Part shown: piece by piece, positions 7,697 through 16,284 of the stretch | How the letters are laid out: each line of letters opens with the position of its first letter | Numbering within the stretch: position 1 is the stretch's first letter | Assembly: GCA_002361485.1 (NCBI GenBank) | Contig: DESZ01000026.1 | Location: 1-28,370 of the forward strand | Direction of reading: 5' to 3' | Source: Cyanobacteria bacterium UBA3301 | GTDB taxonomy: Bacteria; Cyanobacteriota; Vampirovibrionia; Gastranaerophilales; Gastranaerophilaceae | DNA: 28,370 nucleotides | Notes under the pieces: model-generated | The model's input: only the letters and a program-made list of their open reading frames with translations | What the model was told of the DNA's origin: nothing | Database searches by the model: none | Position numbers and translations under genes: made by a program

Positions 7697-9457
7697 ATGG
7701 CTAAATGTTATGACAATTTTACAAGAGAAGAGTTAATAGAACTATTAAATAAACAAGATAAAGAATTGGCACTTAAAAAGTATGGTTTGGTTTGGGACTC
7801 TGAAAAAGAGCCCGAAAAAGTTGTATTGGATTGCGAAAAAAACTTACCAATTTTAAAAAGAATATCTTCTAATGAAATAAAGACAGATAGTTCCGATTAT
7901 AATATTTTAATTGAAGGTGATAATTTCCACGCGTTATCAGTTTTAAATTATACGCATGAGAACAGCATTGATGTCATATATATAGATCCTCCATATAATA
8001 CTGGGAGTAAAGATGATTTTAGATACAATGATAGCTATGTGGATAAAGAAGATGGATATAGACATTCCAAATGGCTAAATTTTATGGAAAAACGTTTAAA
8101 TTTAGCAAAAAGCTTACTAAAAGACACTGGTGTTATATTCATTAGTATAGGAGAATTTGAGCTTGGTAATCTAAATATATTATGTAATTCCATTTTTGGA
8201 TGCGATAATTTTTTAAGTATAATTGCACGTATATCTAAAACAGCAAGTGATAAAGGTTCCTATTTTGCGCCTTCTTGTGATTATATAGTATGTTACGCAA
8301 AAAACAAAAACAATATAGATACGAGTAATTTCTATGATGAAGTGGATGAAGATTTATATACTAAAGAAGACGAAAAAGGAAAATATAGAGATGATGTGGC
8401 ATTTTATCAATCATCACTAGATCCTTTAAGGGGATGCGTAAATCAGCGATATTTTGTACAATGTCCTGACGGTACATACGTTATTCCTCCAGGAGATGTA
8501 ATGCCAGATTCTGTACATGATGGAGCTTTTGTGCGTCCAGAAAGCAAAAAAGACAAGGTTTGGAGATGGAGTTATGATTCATATTTAAAGAACAAGGATT
8601 TACTGGTTTTTAAGGAAACAAAAAAATCACCGTTAATAACTGAAAAAGGCGAAAGAGCAAAATACAATATTTATACTAAAAGTTATTTAGAAACGAGAAA
8701 AAAAACAGGAATAAAACCTAGAAATTTCCTAACTGATAAACGATATTTAAACAGAAGAGGAGCAGATTATCTAAAGACACTATGTATTGATTTCCCTTAT
8801 TCTAAACCTAAAGAACTTATAAAACATTTAATTAATATTTTACATTTGAATAAAAATTCTACAATTCTCGATTTTTTTGCGGGTTCTGGTACTACAGCAG
8901 AAGCTATTATTGATATAAATTTAGAACAAAATTTAAATCTCAAATTTATCATGTGTACCGATAATGAGAATAATATTTGTACAGAAGTATGCTACCCAAG
9001 AATTGAAAAAATCATCAAAGGCTATAATAAAAACGGAGATGGCGAGTTTATTGATGGACTCGGAGGAAATCTGCAATATTTTAAAACGGATTTTATAAAA
9101 AATTCTGAAAATATCGAGCAATTAAAAGTTAATTTGACCTATAAATGCACCGAAATGCTATGTTTAAAAGAAAATATTTATAACTTAAAAGAAGAAAAAG
9201 AAGATTACAAGATCTTTGAATCTAACAAAAAAGATAAATATTTATGCGTTTACTATAATTTTATAAACGATAGTTTTAAAGATTTTTTGGACACATTAAA
9301 AGACTTAGAAGGACAGAAAATAATTTACATGTTTTCAATTGATGACAGCATAAATAATGAATTATTTGAAGATATTGATAACTATCAAATTAAAACTATT
9401 CCACAAAAAATATTAGATATTTATAAAAAAATTATAAAAGAAAATGTAAGAGGATAG
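7697..9457 (+). CDS. mod: Type III restriction-modification DNA methyltransferase (Mod)
   Basis: A 586-aa beta-class N6-adenine methyltransferase. Catalytic motif IV is DPPYNTG (residues 97-103). The SAM-binding motif I is FAGSGTT (394-400). Motif IV before motif I is the beta order of type III Mod subunits. The roughly 250 residues between them contain the target-recognition domain. I moved the start to the ATG at 7697, because GGAG lies six bases before it and overlaps the earlier ATG at 7685. It is followed one base later by the Res subunit, and together they form the complete enzyme. Mod alone methylates one strand of an asymmetric site; the recognition sequence cannot be read. No simple-sequence phase-variation tract was noticed. 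Confidence 0.93.
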   Translation: MAKCYDNFTREELIELLNKQDKELALKKYGLVWDSEKEPEKVVLDCEKNLPILKRISSNEIKTDSSDYNILIEGDNFHALSVLNYTHENSIDVIYIDPPYNTGSKDDFRYNDSYVDKEDGYRHSKWLNFMEKRLNLAKSLLKDTGVIFISIGEFELGNLNILCNSIFGCDNFLSIIARISKTASDKGSYFAPSCDYIVCYAKNKNNIDTSNFYDEVDEDLYTKEDEKGKYRDDVAFYQSSLDPLRGCVNQRYFVQCPDGTYVIPPGDVMPDSVHDGAFVRPESKKDKVWRWSYDSYLKNKDLLVFKETKKSPLITEKGERAKYNIYTKSYLETRKKTGIKPRNFLTDKRYLNRRGADYLKTLCIDFPYSKPKELIKHLINILHLNKNSTILDFFAGSGTTAEAIIDINLEQNLNLKFIMCTDNENNICTEVCYPRIEKIIKGYNKNGDGEFIDGLGGNLQYFKTDFIKNSENIEQLKVNLTYKCTEMLCLKENIYNLKEEKEDYKIFESNKKDKYLCVYYNFINDSFKDFLDTLKDLEGQKIIYMFSIDDSINNELFEDIDNYQIKTIPQKILDIYKKIIKENVRG

Positions 9458-9458
9458 T

Positions 9459-11747
9459 ATGGATTTAAAACTTTTCCAAGAAAAAGCAATAAATAAAATT
9501 TTAAACGAAGTTAAAGAAATTCTTGAAGAAAATAGGGAAGGAACGATTGTATTTCAATCACCAACCGGTTCTGGGAAAACTTATACTATGTCTAATGTGA
9601 TTCAGAAATTAGCATTGGACATTGATTTTTCTAATGAAGATTTTTGCTTTGTATGGGTTAGTATTGGGAAAGGGGAATTACATAAACAAAGTTATAAATC
9701 ATTGATAAAATATTTTGATGGGGCTCCAAGTGTATATTTATTAGAACAAGAATTTTTTGGTTCAAGAAGTTATATAGGAAAAAACGAAGTTGTTGTAGTT
9801 AATTGGGATAAAATTAACCAAAAAGACAGCTCAAGTGGTGAATGGAAAAATATTTTAATGAAAGATAAGGAAACCTATAATTTCCCTGAAATACTTGAAA
9901 ATACCCGTCAAGAAGGAAGAAAAATCATTCTAATTATTGATGAGAGCCATCAAGGTACAACTACGGATAGGGCTACTGAATTAAGAGATGATATTATAAA
10001 ACCTTCTATAACTCTTGAAATGAGTGCAACGCCGGCATTAAATCAATATGATAAATTAGTAAAAGTTAATCCGAATGATCCTATATCAGAAGGTTTAATT
10101 AAAAAAGAAATTATTATAAATCAAGATATTGATGAAATAAGCGAAGAAGATATTGATTCACAAGAACTAGTTATGGAATGTGCGTATAAAAAACGTTTGG
10201 AATTAAAAAAAGCATATGAAGATATTGGAGTAAATATAAATCCTTTAGTTTTAATACAATTGCCAAATAGTGACGAAGGCGACATAAAAAGAGAGTTTGT
10301 TGAAAAATTTTTACAAGATAAAGGTATTTCTACAATCGATGGTAATTTGGCAATATGGTTATCGGAAGAAAAACAAAATACAGAAAGTCCATATATAATT
10401 CCAAATGATAGTAATGTGGATTTTTTGATTTTTAAACAAGCTATTGATACAGGTTGGGACTGTCCAAGGGCACAAATATTAGTAAAATTTAGAGAAACTC
10501 AGAGTATTGTTTTTGAAATTCAAACGGTTGGTAGAATTCTAAGAATGCCTGAAGGAAAACATTACGATAATGAAATTCTGAATAGAGGTTATGTATTCTC
10601 TAATATAGAAAGTATAAATGTAAAAAAAGAAGATTATAACCCAAATATTCTTAAAAACTTACATTCCAGAAGAAATAATGAAAAGTACCAATTATTAAAA
10701 TTAAAGTCATACTATAGACAAAGACTGGATTATGGTGATATAACAAATTCATTAAAATTTTATCCTGTTTTGGAAAGAGTATGTTGTGAATACTTTGGTC
10801 TAAACAGTACAGAAAAAGGAGCATTCCACAAAAACAAAAATACTAAGATTATATCAAGTAAAATTACTTTAGATAATTTAACTGATAACGATAAAATTAT
10901 GTTAAACGAAACAATTCAGCCACAATTAATAGATGAATTGAAAGAAATTCGTGCGGAAGAAACAATAGAAACTTCATTATCTGAAGATGATAAATTGCTA
11001 CTGGTAAATAAGCTTATAAAAGATAATTTAAGTGGATTTGCATATAAAAGATCTTTATCTCCAGTTAAAGAATCTTTATATAGATTTTTCAGAGAGTATT
11101 TGTGCACCAGAGAACTTGAAAATGAAATGGTGTACATACAATCTGTCATATTAAATAATTACAGAGTATTTGAACTAATTCTTGCACAATCTACTGAATC
11201 ATATAAACCAATAAAAGATGAAGAACTAAAAATTAAAGCTCAAAATTTAATAAATTGGGATTTACAATGGGAAATCCCGGAAAGTCGCAGTTATAATCCT
11301 GAAACATTTGAAAAAGTTGATGTTATTAAAAGCATAACCATGCCTTGTTATCTTGAAAAAGCAAGAAGCAACCCGGAAAAGGCATTTATTAAGTATTTGG
11401 AAGAGTCAGACAATGTAAAATGGTGGTGGAAAAATGGAGATGAACACATGCGTGATAATTTTGGTGTTCAAAAACCTGATACAACAACCTTTCAACCTGA
11501 TTTTATCGTAATGCATACAGACAACTCTCTTGGCATTTATGATACAAAAGATGCAGGATTCCAAGAAGATGATAATAAAATCAAAGCTGAAGCATTGCAA
11601 AAATATATAAAGGAAGAAAATACAAAAGAAAAGAATCTTGTAGGCGGTATTATTATTGTCGATACAAATAAAAAACTGAGAATTAACAAAAAAGATATTT
11701 ATAATTCATTCCATAATAAATCTGATGACTGGGAATACCTAGAGTGA
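9459..11747 (+). CDS. res: Type III restriction endonuclease subunit (Res)
   Basis: A 762-aa SF2 helicase-nuclease. Walker A is SPTGSGKT (34-41), motif II DESH (161-164), motif III SAT (189-191), and motif VI lies in QTVGRILRMPEG. A C-terminal PD-(D/E)XK nuclease reads P680-D681 and D695-x-K697 (FQPDFIV, IYDTKDAG). It is shorter than EcoP15I-type Res (about 970 aa), but all motor and nuclease motifs are intact. Its ATG lies one base after the mod stop, so translation is coupled. It should translocate or diffuse from unmethylated sites and cleave with Mod. It seems functional. Confidence 0.93.
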   Translation: MDLKLFQEKAINKILNEVKEILEENREGTIVFQSPTGSGKTYTMSNVIQKLALDIDFSNEDFCFVWVSIGKGELHKQSYKSLIKYFDGAPSVYLLEQEFFGSRSYIGKNEVVVVNWDKINQKDSSSGEWKNILMKDKETYNFPEILENTRQEGRKIILIIDESHQGTTTDRATELRDDIIKPSITLEMSATPALNQYDKLVKVNPNDPISEGLIKKEIIINQDIDEISEEDIDSQELVMECAYKKRLELKKAYEDIGVNINPLVLIQLPNSDEGDIKREFVEKFLQDKGISTIDGNLAIWLSEEKQNTESPYIIPNDSNVDFLIFKQAIDTGWDCPRAQILVKFRETQSIVFEIQTVGRILRMPEGKHYDNEILNRGYVFSNIESINVKKEDYNPNILKNLHSRRNNEKYQLLKLKSYYRQRLDYGDITNSLKFYPVLERVCCEYFGLNSTEKGAFHKNKNTKIISSKITLDNLTDNDKIMLNETIQPQLIDELKEIRAEETIETSLSEDDKLLLVNKLIKDNLSGFAYKRSLSPVKESLYRFFREYLCTRELENEMVYIQSVILNNYRVFELILAQSTESYKPIKDEELKIKAQNLINWDLQWEIPESRSYNPETFEKVDVIKSITMPCYLEKARSNPEKAFIKYLEESDNVKWWWKNGDEHMRDNFGVQKPDTTTFQPDFIVMHTDNSLGIYDTKDAGFQEDDNKIKAEALQKYIKEENTKEKNLVGGIIIVDTNKKLRINKKDIYNSFHNKSDDWEYLE

Positions 11748-11823
11748 ATTGTGTTTTTTTGTAAAACTTTTCTGCTTTTATTCTTCGTTCACGCTAATGT
11801 TGTGTGTCAAAGGAGGTTTTAAC

Positions 11824-12057
11824 ATGGAAAAAGTCGGATTGAATATTACGCCAAAGGAGTTTAAGCAATTAAGTAAGTGGGCGGAGAATATTTATAACAC
11901 TGCTGTTGTTATTGATTATTTTGTTGCAAATCAGCCGGAGATTGAAGAATGTTATAATCTTGCGCCAGTTGTTAAGCACTTGCGAAACGATGCAGATGTG
12001 TTAAATGCATTCTTTATTGACCACGAAAAAGAAGTTGAAAATTTAAATGCCGTTTAA
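11824..12057 (+). CDS. Small protein of unknown function (77 aa)
   Basis: Not recognised. The start at 11824 has AAAGGAGG eight bases upstream; a longer reading frame from 11749 has no ribosome site. The sequence is acidic and helical (LNITPKEFKQLSKWAENIY, then NLAPVVKHLRNDADVLNAF), with no signal peptide or membrane segment. It sits 76 bp after the type III res gene on the same strand. Its 3' end lies in a duplicated 22-nt unit, so the last residues (NLNAV) are partly encoded by the repeat. Confidence 0.65.
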   Translation: MEKVGLNITPKEFKQLSKWAENIYNTAVVIDYFVANQPEIEECYNLAPVVKHLRNDADVLNAFFIDHEKEVENLNAV

Positions 12058-12080
12058 AAGGTGTTTAAATGCCGTTTAAA
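12042..12080 (+). repeat. Tandem duplication of a 17-nt unit
   Basis: TTTAAATGCCGTTTAAA occurs at 12042-12058 and again at 12064-12080, a period of 22 nt. The first copy encodes the C-terminus and stop of the 77-aa protein. The unit is itself nearly palindromic (TTTAAA at both ends). Probably a local slippage duplication. Confidence 0.8.
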
Positions 12081-12098
12081 TCATGCTCAAAAAATTAT

Positions 12099-12133
12099 TA
12101 TGTCCAAATGATACGATTTTAGACACATATACT
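12099..12133 (+). promoter_or_regulatory. Promoter with shared TATGTCC box (copy D)
   Basis: TATGTCC (12099-12105) is followed after 22 nt by TATACT (12128-12133), 53 bp before the first of three small genes. The same heptamer at 21 nt from a -10 box precedes four other genes or regions in this window. The 16 nt from 12101 also match 5737-5752 in inverted orientation. Confidence 0.5.
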
Positions 12134-12186
12134 TGATGTTTTCCTCTGAAAGAGCGATGAATGGTGTAGCTTGAAAGGAGCATACT

Positions 12187-12399
12187 ATGATTGAAATCGG
12201 TAAAAAATACAGATTAAAAAAGCTGAAAGGCTGGTTTGAAAAAGATAGCGAAGATTTTACAGTTGTTTGCTTTGGAGAACACAATATTGTTGGCTGCGTC
12301 GCACCGGATGGTGAAAGATATGTATTTGATAAAGATTTTTTAATTGATCCTGAGAAACCAGACGAGATATACGCAGATATTAAAATAACGAAAGGATAA
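12187..12399 (+). CDS. Small protein of unknown function (70 aa)
   Basis: Not recognised. An AAAGGAG site precedes the ATG at good distance. The sequence alternates short strands (KKYRLKKLKGWF, DFTVVCFGEHNIVGCVAPDGERYVF), suggesting a small beta-barrel of SH3-like type. It is the first gene of a three-gene operon (12187-12820). The next protein (12403) shows a similar pattern ending in D-x-x-G-x-R-Y, so the two may be distant paralogues. Confidence 0.65.
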   Translation: MIEIGKKYRLKKLKGWFEKDSEDFTVVCFGEHNIVGCVAPDGERYVFDKDFLIDPEKPDEIYADIKITKG

Positions 12400-12402
12400 A
12401 CT

Positions 12403-12603
12403 ATGGTTGAAAAAGATTACAAGCTTTATGGAACAAAGATTTTGAATCTTAAAACTCAAGAAATCGGTTTGCTGATTTGTTTATGGGAAAACAAATATGC
12501 TGATAAAACTGTAGACTTTGCAACTTGTGTTGATAAAACCGGCAAACGATACAATATCGAACTTGATAATATCAGAGGGTTTGAAGATGATTTTGAAAAA
12601 TAA
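12403..12603 (+). CDS. Small protein of unknown function (66 aa)
   Basis: Not recognised. It starts three bases after the previous stop with AAAGGA upstream, so the two are co-translated. It is beta-rich (TKILNLKTQEIGLLICLWE, then DFATCVDKTGKRYNIEL). The CVDKTGKRY segment matches CVAPDGERY of the preceding gene in spacing. Its 3' end overlaps the next gene by 17 bp. Confidence 0.62.
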   Translation: MVEKDYKLYGTKILNLKTQEIGLLICLWENKYADKTVDFATCVDKTGKRYNIELDNIRGFEDDFEK

Positions 12604-12820
12604 ATTAACTAAAGAAACATTGGATATTCCGTATTCTGAATTTAGAATAAAATTTGCAAAAGAAATTCAGGATGCGTTTGAAAGTTACCGTAAAACACAA
12701 TTAAATAAATACTCTTGGAACTTCAAAGATGACAATTCTTTGGAGTTTAATTTTTATTTTGAGCTCCATTGGAATTTCAATCATTTTGGAATGTCAAACT
12801 GGTATATCGAAAGAATGTAG
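12587..12820 (+). CDS. Small protein of unknown function (77 aa), duplicated in part
   Basis: Not recognised. The ATG at 12587 lies inside the end of the previous gene, with AGAGGG as the likely ribosome site. The N-terminus is basic and helical (KLTKETLDIPYSEFRIKFAKE). The last 30 residues are rich in aromatics (N-F-Y-F-E-L-H-W-N-F-N-H-F-G, ending WYIERM). That C-terminal segment is repeated at 19160-19252 with 29 of 30 residues identical but 11 of 93 bases changed. The segment is therefore under protein-level selection. Confidence 0.65.
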   Translation: MILKNKLTKETLDIPYSEFRIKFAKEIQDAFESYRKTQLNKYSWNFKDDNSLEFNFYFELHWNFNHFGMSNWYIERM

Positions 12821-12906
12821 AAATTGTTAAGCAGTCGAAATTAAAATGTTAAAAGACTTTATGCTGGTTTTCTAAAATTTATCTTTACAAAAAATTATCC
12901 TTACAC

Positions 12907-12935
12907 TTGACATCGTTACGTAACGATGTCATAAT
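12907..12935 (+). promoter_or_regulatory. MerR-operon promoter with perfect 22-bp palindrome
   Basis: TTGACA (12907-12912), a 17-nt spacer and CATAAT (12930-12935) form a near-consensus promoter. The palindrome at 12909-12930 (GACATCGTTAC followed by its exact complement) fills the spacer and enters both boxes. A MerR dimer bound here would control its own operon. Classical MerR-activated promoters have a 19-20 nt spacer, so with 17 nt repression is the likelier mode. Confidence 0.85.
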
Positions 12936-12955
12936 AAAATTGTGAGGTAATTATC

Positions 12956-13384
12956 ATGGAATATAAAGTATCTGAATTGGCTCAAAAAGCCGGAGTAACA
13001 AAAAGAACCATACATTATTACATAAGTAAAGGTTTACTTATGCCACCTGATGGAAGTGGCGTTGCAAGCACGTATGGGGACTCTCATTTAGAAAGAATTT
13101 TATTAATCAAAAAGCTTCAGGCTCAATATATGCCGCTAAATAAAATTCGTGAATACATTTTTGAAGGTGGAGAAATATTAGACGAAGTTCCTGATGAAAA
13201 ACCAAAAAATTTAAAAATAAAAAAGACAGAAAATACTTTTACCCCTACGTCCGATACAGACATATACATAAGGGAGAAGATATGTAACATATTTGAAATT
13301 CATTATACTCAAGAAAATGCACAGAAATATAAATATATTATTGAAAACGTCAAGAAATACGTAGAAAAAATGTTGGAGGACTAA
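12956..13384 (+). CDS. MerR-family transcriptional regulator
   Basis: A 142-aa regulator. The N-terminal winged HTH (residues 1-70) reads YKVSELAQKAGVTKRTIHYYISKGLL, with the MerR wing and the R-I-L-L-I-K-K-L-Q helix. The C-terminal region is short, charged and without the cysteine pattern of metal sensors. Its last part (about 100-142) is a helical segment that could bind a protein partner. GAGG lies eight bases before the ATG. It is the first gene of a seven-gene operon and ends six bases before the VIT-vWA gene. The perfect palindrome in its promoter is the probable operator. Confidence 0.9.
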   Translation: MEYKVSELAQKAGVTKRTIHYYISKGLLMPPDGSGVASTYGDSHLERILLIKKLQAQYMPLNKIREYIFEGGEILDEVPDEKPKNLKIKKTENTFTPTSDTDIYIREKICNIFEIHYTQENAQKYKYIIENVKKYVEKMLED

Positions 13385-13389
13385 TTCAA

Positions 13390-16005
13390 ATGAAATTAAC
13401 AGATTGTAAAAAACTATCCTTAAAAAATGTAAAAATATCCGGAGATGTCATCGGGAAATTCGGAACTTTTGAAACAGAACAAACTTTTGTAAATAATACC
13501 AGAAAAGTTTTAGAAGTCGGCTACACTTTCCCGATAGCAGAAACGGCAACAGTTATTGGATTTGAAGTGTACGTTGGCGATAAAGTTATGAAAGGTCAAT
13601 GTAAAGAAACAGGTAAGGCAAAAGAAGAATATACAAAAAATATAGTAAAAGGTAATAGTGCTTACCTTATGGAACAACGTTCTGAAAATATTTTCTCTAT
13701 TTCAATAGGCAAGATTGCAAAAGGGGAAGAAGTAAAAATAAAAATTAACTATATTGATAAGTTTGAAATTGTGGATAATAAGGTTCAAATATTTATTCCG
13801 ACACTCGTTCCTCCAAAATACAATTGTAAAATTACAGATAAATTAAAATTCGGAAAAGTAGATTATACGGTTGATTTCCAGATAAATATTGCTAAAAACG
13901 TCAACTTTAAAAATATTGAAAGCCCTACTCATAGGTTTAAATTTTCAGAAAACGAAAATGGTAATCTTGTAGAAGTTTTAAACTATGATATGTCAAAAGA
14001 TTTTAAATTAAATTTTGAGCTTGTAAACGAATTAACCTCAAATGCTTTAGTTTCAAAAACTCGTGATGGTAATAATGTTTTATATATGTCCTTTATGCCA
14101 GAAATAACCGATAGCTATGAAGATAGCGAAAAAGAATATTTGTTCTTGGTTGATATTTCGGGTTCAATGTGTGGTGAAAAAATTGAAGAAACAAAGCACG
14201 CAGTAATAGAATGTTTAAAACAGCTTGATAACGGAGATAAATTTAACATAATACCGTTTGAAAGTAACTTCAATGCAATGGCTGTAAGTTCTCTTGAATA
14301 TAATGCAGAAAGCTTAAAAAAAGCTATTTCGTATGTTAAATCAATTGAGGCAGGCGGTGGAACCGAAATATTAGATCCGATAAAATTTGCACTATATGAG
14401 GAGGATTCTGACAAAGTAGTTTTGTTGTTCACAGATGGCGAAGTCGGAAACGAAGAAGAAATAATAACCTTTGTTGAAAATAACATAGGTAAGAGCAGAC
14501 TCTTCCCATTTGGTATAGATTATAATGTCAATTCATACTTTTTGCGCGATTTGGCAAAAGTCGGCAACGGGAAAGCTGAACTAATTATGCCACAGGAAAG
14601 AATTGATGATAAAATTATCAGAACTTTTGCAAGAATACAAACTCCATTACTTGAAGAACTTAAAATCGATTATGGTAAAAACAAACTCGTTGATGAAATA
14701 AGAGAAGATAATGCTCTGTTTAATTATGAGTTTTATAATGTGTTTGCAAAAACAGAAAATCTTGAAGACGACATTATTTTAAAAGGTAACATTGTTAATA
14801 AAGAATATTCTTGGATAATTAAAAAAGACGAAATGATACAAACTGATGTAGATTTGGAAATTCTGTTCGCAAAAATGGAAATGGACAGGTTAGAAGATTA
14901 TATTCGTAATTGTAACGATTACGAAAAATCTCAAACATATAAGAATATGATTATTGAATTGTCAGAGAAATACAATATCAATTCAAAATACACGTCATTC
15001 TTAACCATTTATGAAAGAGAAGATAAGATTCTTGAAGCTCCTGAATACCAAGAAACCACTCTTAGCAGTAAAAATACATTTTTAGGTGATATAGCATCGA
15101 AATTCTCATCAATGAGATATAGTATAGATTTTGATGGATGTTTTGATAGTTTTGATAGTTGTGATGATTATGAACCGAGTGGAAATTGTTTATACTCTCT
15201 TGAGGCTCCTATTGGTAACGCTTGTGACTCAAGATTAGGTGATTTTATTGAAGATAGAGATGTGGGTGCTCCTGTTAATATGGTTGCTTCCGAACTTTTG
15301 AAAGAAGATTTATCGGAAATCCTATGCACGTTATCACCAAGAGAACAAGAAGTTTTAAAATTACGTTTTGGCATAGATGATAATCAACAGAGAACTCTCG
15401 AAGAAGTTGCCGATATTTTAGGTATAACCAAAGAAAAAGTACGTCAAATTGAGGCAAAGGCATTAAGAAAACTAAGACATCCTAACCGCAGAAAACGTCT
15501 TGAAGAGTATATTGACGATGAACCAACTGTAATACCGGAAAAAACGGATAGAGAAAAATTAGAAGATAAAGTTGATGAATACTTCGAAGAATTTATCAAA
15601 CTGAAAGATAAATCTATAATAACTTATTTATTATTTGCATTTTATTGCAATATAAAAAGGCGTAATTTTGATTATAGCAAATTATTCGCATACCTTCATG
15701 CAAACATGGATATTGTATTGACGAATGATGAGATTCAGGACCTAATATATTTACTATTTACGAAAATTATATACTATGAAATGAGATTAGAATGCGATTT
15801 CCCAGAAGAGGAAACTCGTTCAAAATTCAGTGATTTATCTCTGTTTTACGAATGTATGACAAATGATACTCGAAAAGCAGTAGATACCGGATTGAATGTA
15901 CCAATAACACGTAAAGGAATTGAAGAAAAAGATATCTCGGATATTCTTGAAAAAAACACTGTCTCTGAACGAATTGATTCTATTTTATGGTATTTTATAA
16001 GCTAA
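13390..16005 (+). CDS. VIT-vWA protein fused to sigma-70 region 3.2 and region 4
   Basis: An 871-aa cytoplasmic protein (no signal peptide). Residues 1-130 form a VIT domain (KFGTFETEQTFVNNT, YTFPIAETATVIGFEV). Residues 250-420 form a vWA domain with a complete MIDAS: D255-x-S257-x-S259, T325 and D349 (TDGEVGNE). After a linker, residues 603-625 read SLEAPIGNACDSRLGDFIED, the RpoD region 3.2 finger. Residues 636-710 are a full sigma region 4 (LSPREQEVLKLRFGID, TLEEVADILGITKEKVRQIE, KALRKLRHPNRR). The last 160 residues are helical and unrecognised. Sigma regions 1.2-3.1 are absent, so it cannot act alone as a sigma factor. It could grip RNA polymerase through the beta flap and -35 DNA. I know no named family with this order. 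It starts six bases after the MerR gene. Confidence 0.93.
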   Translation: MKLTDCKKLSLKNVKISGDVIGKFGTFETEQTFVNNTRKVLEVGYTFPIAETATVIGFEVYVGDKVMKGQCKETGKAKEEYTKNIVKGNSAYLMEQRSENIFSISIGKIAKGEEVKIKINYIDKFEIVDNKVQIFIPTLVPPKYNCKITDKLKFGKVDYTVDFQINIAKNVNFKNIESPTHRFKFSENENGNLVEVLNYDMSKDFKLNFELVNELTSNALVSKTRDGNNVLYMSFMPEITDSYEDSEKEYLFLVDISGSMCGEKIEETKHAVIECLKQLDNGDKFNIIPFESNFNAMAVSSLEYNAESLKKAISYVKSIEAGGGTEILDPIKFALYEEDSDKVVLLFTDGEVGNEEEIITFVENNIGKSRLFPFGIDYNVNSYFLRDLAKVGNGKAELIMPQERIDDKIIRTFARIQTPLLEELKIDYGKNKLVDEIREDNALFNYEFYNVFAKTENLEDDIILKGNIVNKEYSWIIKKDEMIQTDVDLEILFAKMEMDRLEDYIRNCNDYEKSQTYKNMIIELSEKYNINSKYTSFLTIYEREDKILEAPEYQETTLSSKNTFLGDIASKFSSMRYSIDFDGCFDSFDSCDDYEPSGNCLYSLEAPIGNACDSRLGDFIEDRDVGAPVNMVASELLKEDLSEILCTLSPREQEVLKLRFGIDDNQQRTLEEVADILGITKEKVRQIEAKALRKLRHPNRRKRLEEYIDDEPTVIPEKTDREKLEDKVDEYFEEFIKLKDKSIITYLLFAFYCNIKRRNFDYSKLFAYLHANMDIVLTNDEIQDLIYLLFTKIIYYEMRLECDFPEEETRSKFSDLSLFYECMTNDTRKAVDTGLNVPITRKGIEEKDISDILEKNTVSERIDSILWYFIS

Positions 16006-16015
16006 GGAGGTTGAC

Positions 16016-16234
16016 ATGGTCTGGATTCCAGAAGGAGCTTCCAAAGAGGAAGAGGATTTAATATTAGAAATGTCTTCTCAGGACGAAAAAGCACTCTCTT
16101 TAGTGATGAGGAAATACAACCAAGACTATTGGGGAGCAATAAAAATGAGCTTGAAAAACGGATGGTTGCTAGACCCGGTGGAATACGAGGAACTATTGGA
16201 AATTCACGAGGAAGAAGTAAAGAACAAAATATAA
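16016..16234 (+). CDS. Small acidic protein A of the MerR/vWA operon (72 aa)
   Basis: Not recognised. AAGGAGG lies six bases before the ATG, which is ten bases after the vWA stop. The first 17 residues (MVWIPEGASKEEEDLIL) match the start of the next small protein in nine positions. The remainder is helical and acidic (EYEELLEIHEEEVKNK), with an aromatic stretch YNQDYWGAI. Its size and position suggest a partner or adaptor for the large VIT-vWA protein. Confidence 0.75.
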   Translation: MVWIPEGASKEEEDLILEMSSQDEKALSLVMRKYNQDYWGAIKMSLKNGWLLDPVEYEELLEIHEEEVKNKI

Positions 16235-16284
16235 GATAATCCGAATTTATAGTATTCAAATTTAATATGAAATAGGAGGTAAAT

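Noticed and set aside
13390..16005. VMAP/MoxR-type vWA conflict system
   Set aside because: No MoxR AAA+ ATPase or VMAP-type partner is present nearby; only the vWA domain is shared.
13390..16005. Large protein as a functional sigma factor
   Set aside because: Regions 1.2 to 3.1, including the -10-binding and main core-binding parts, are missing.
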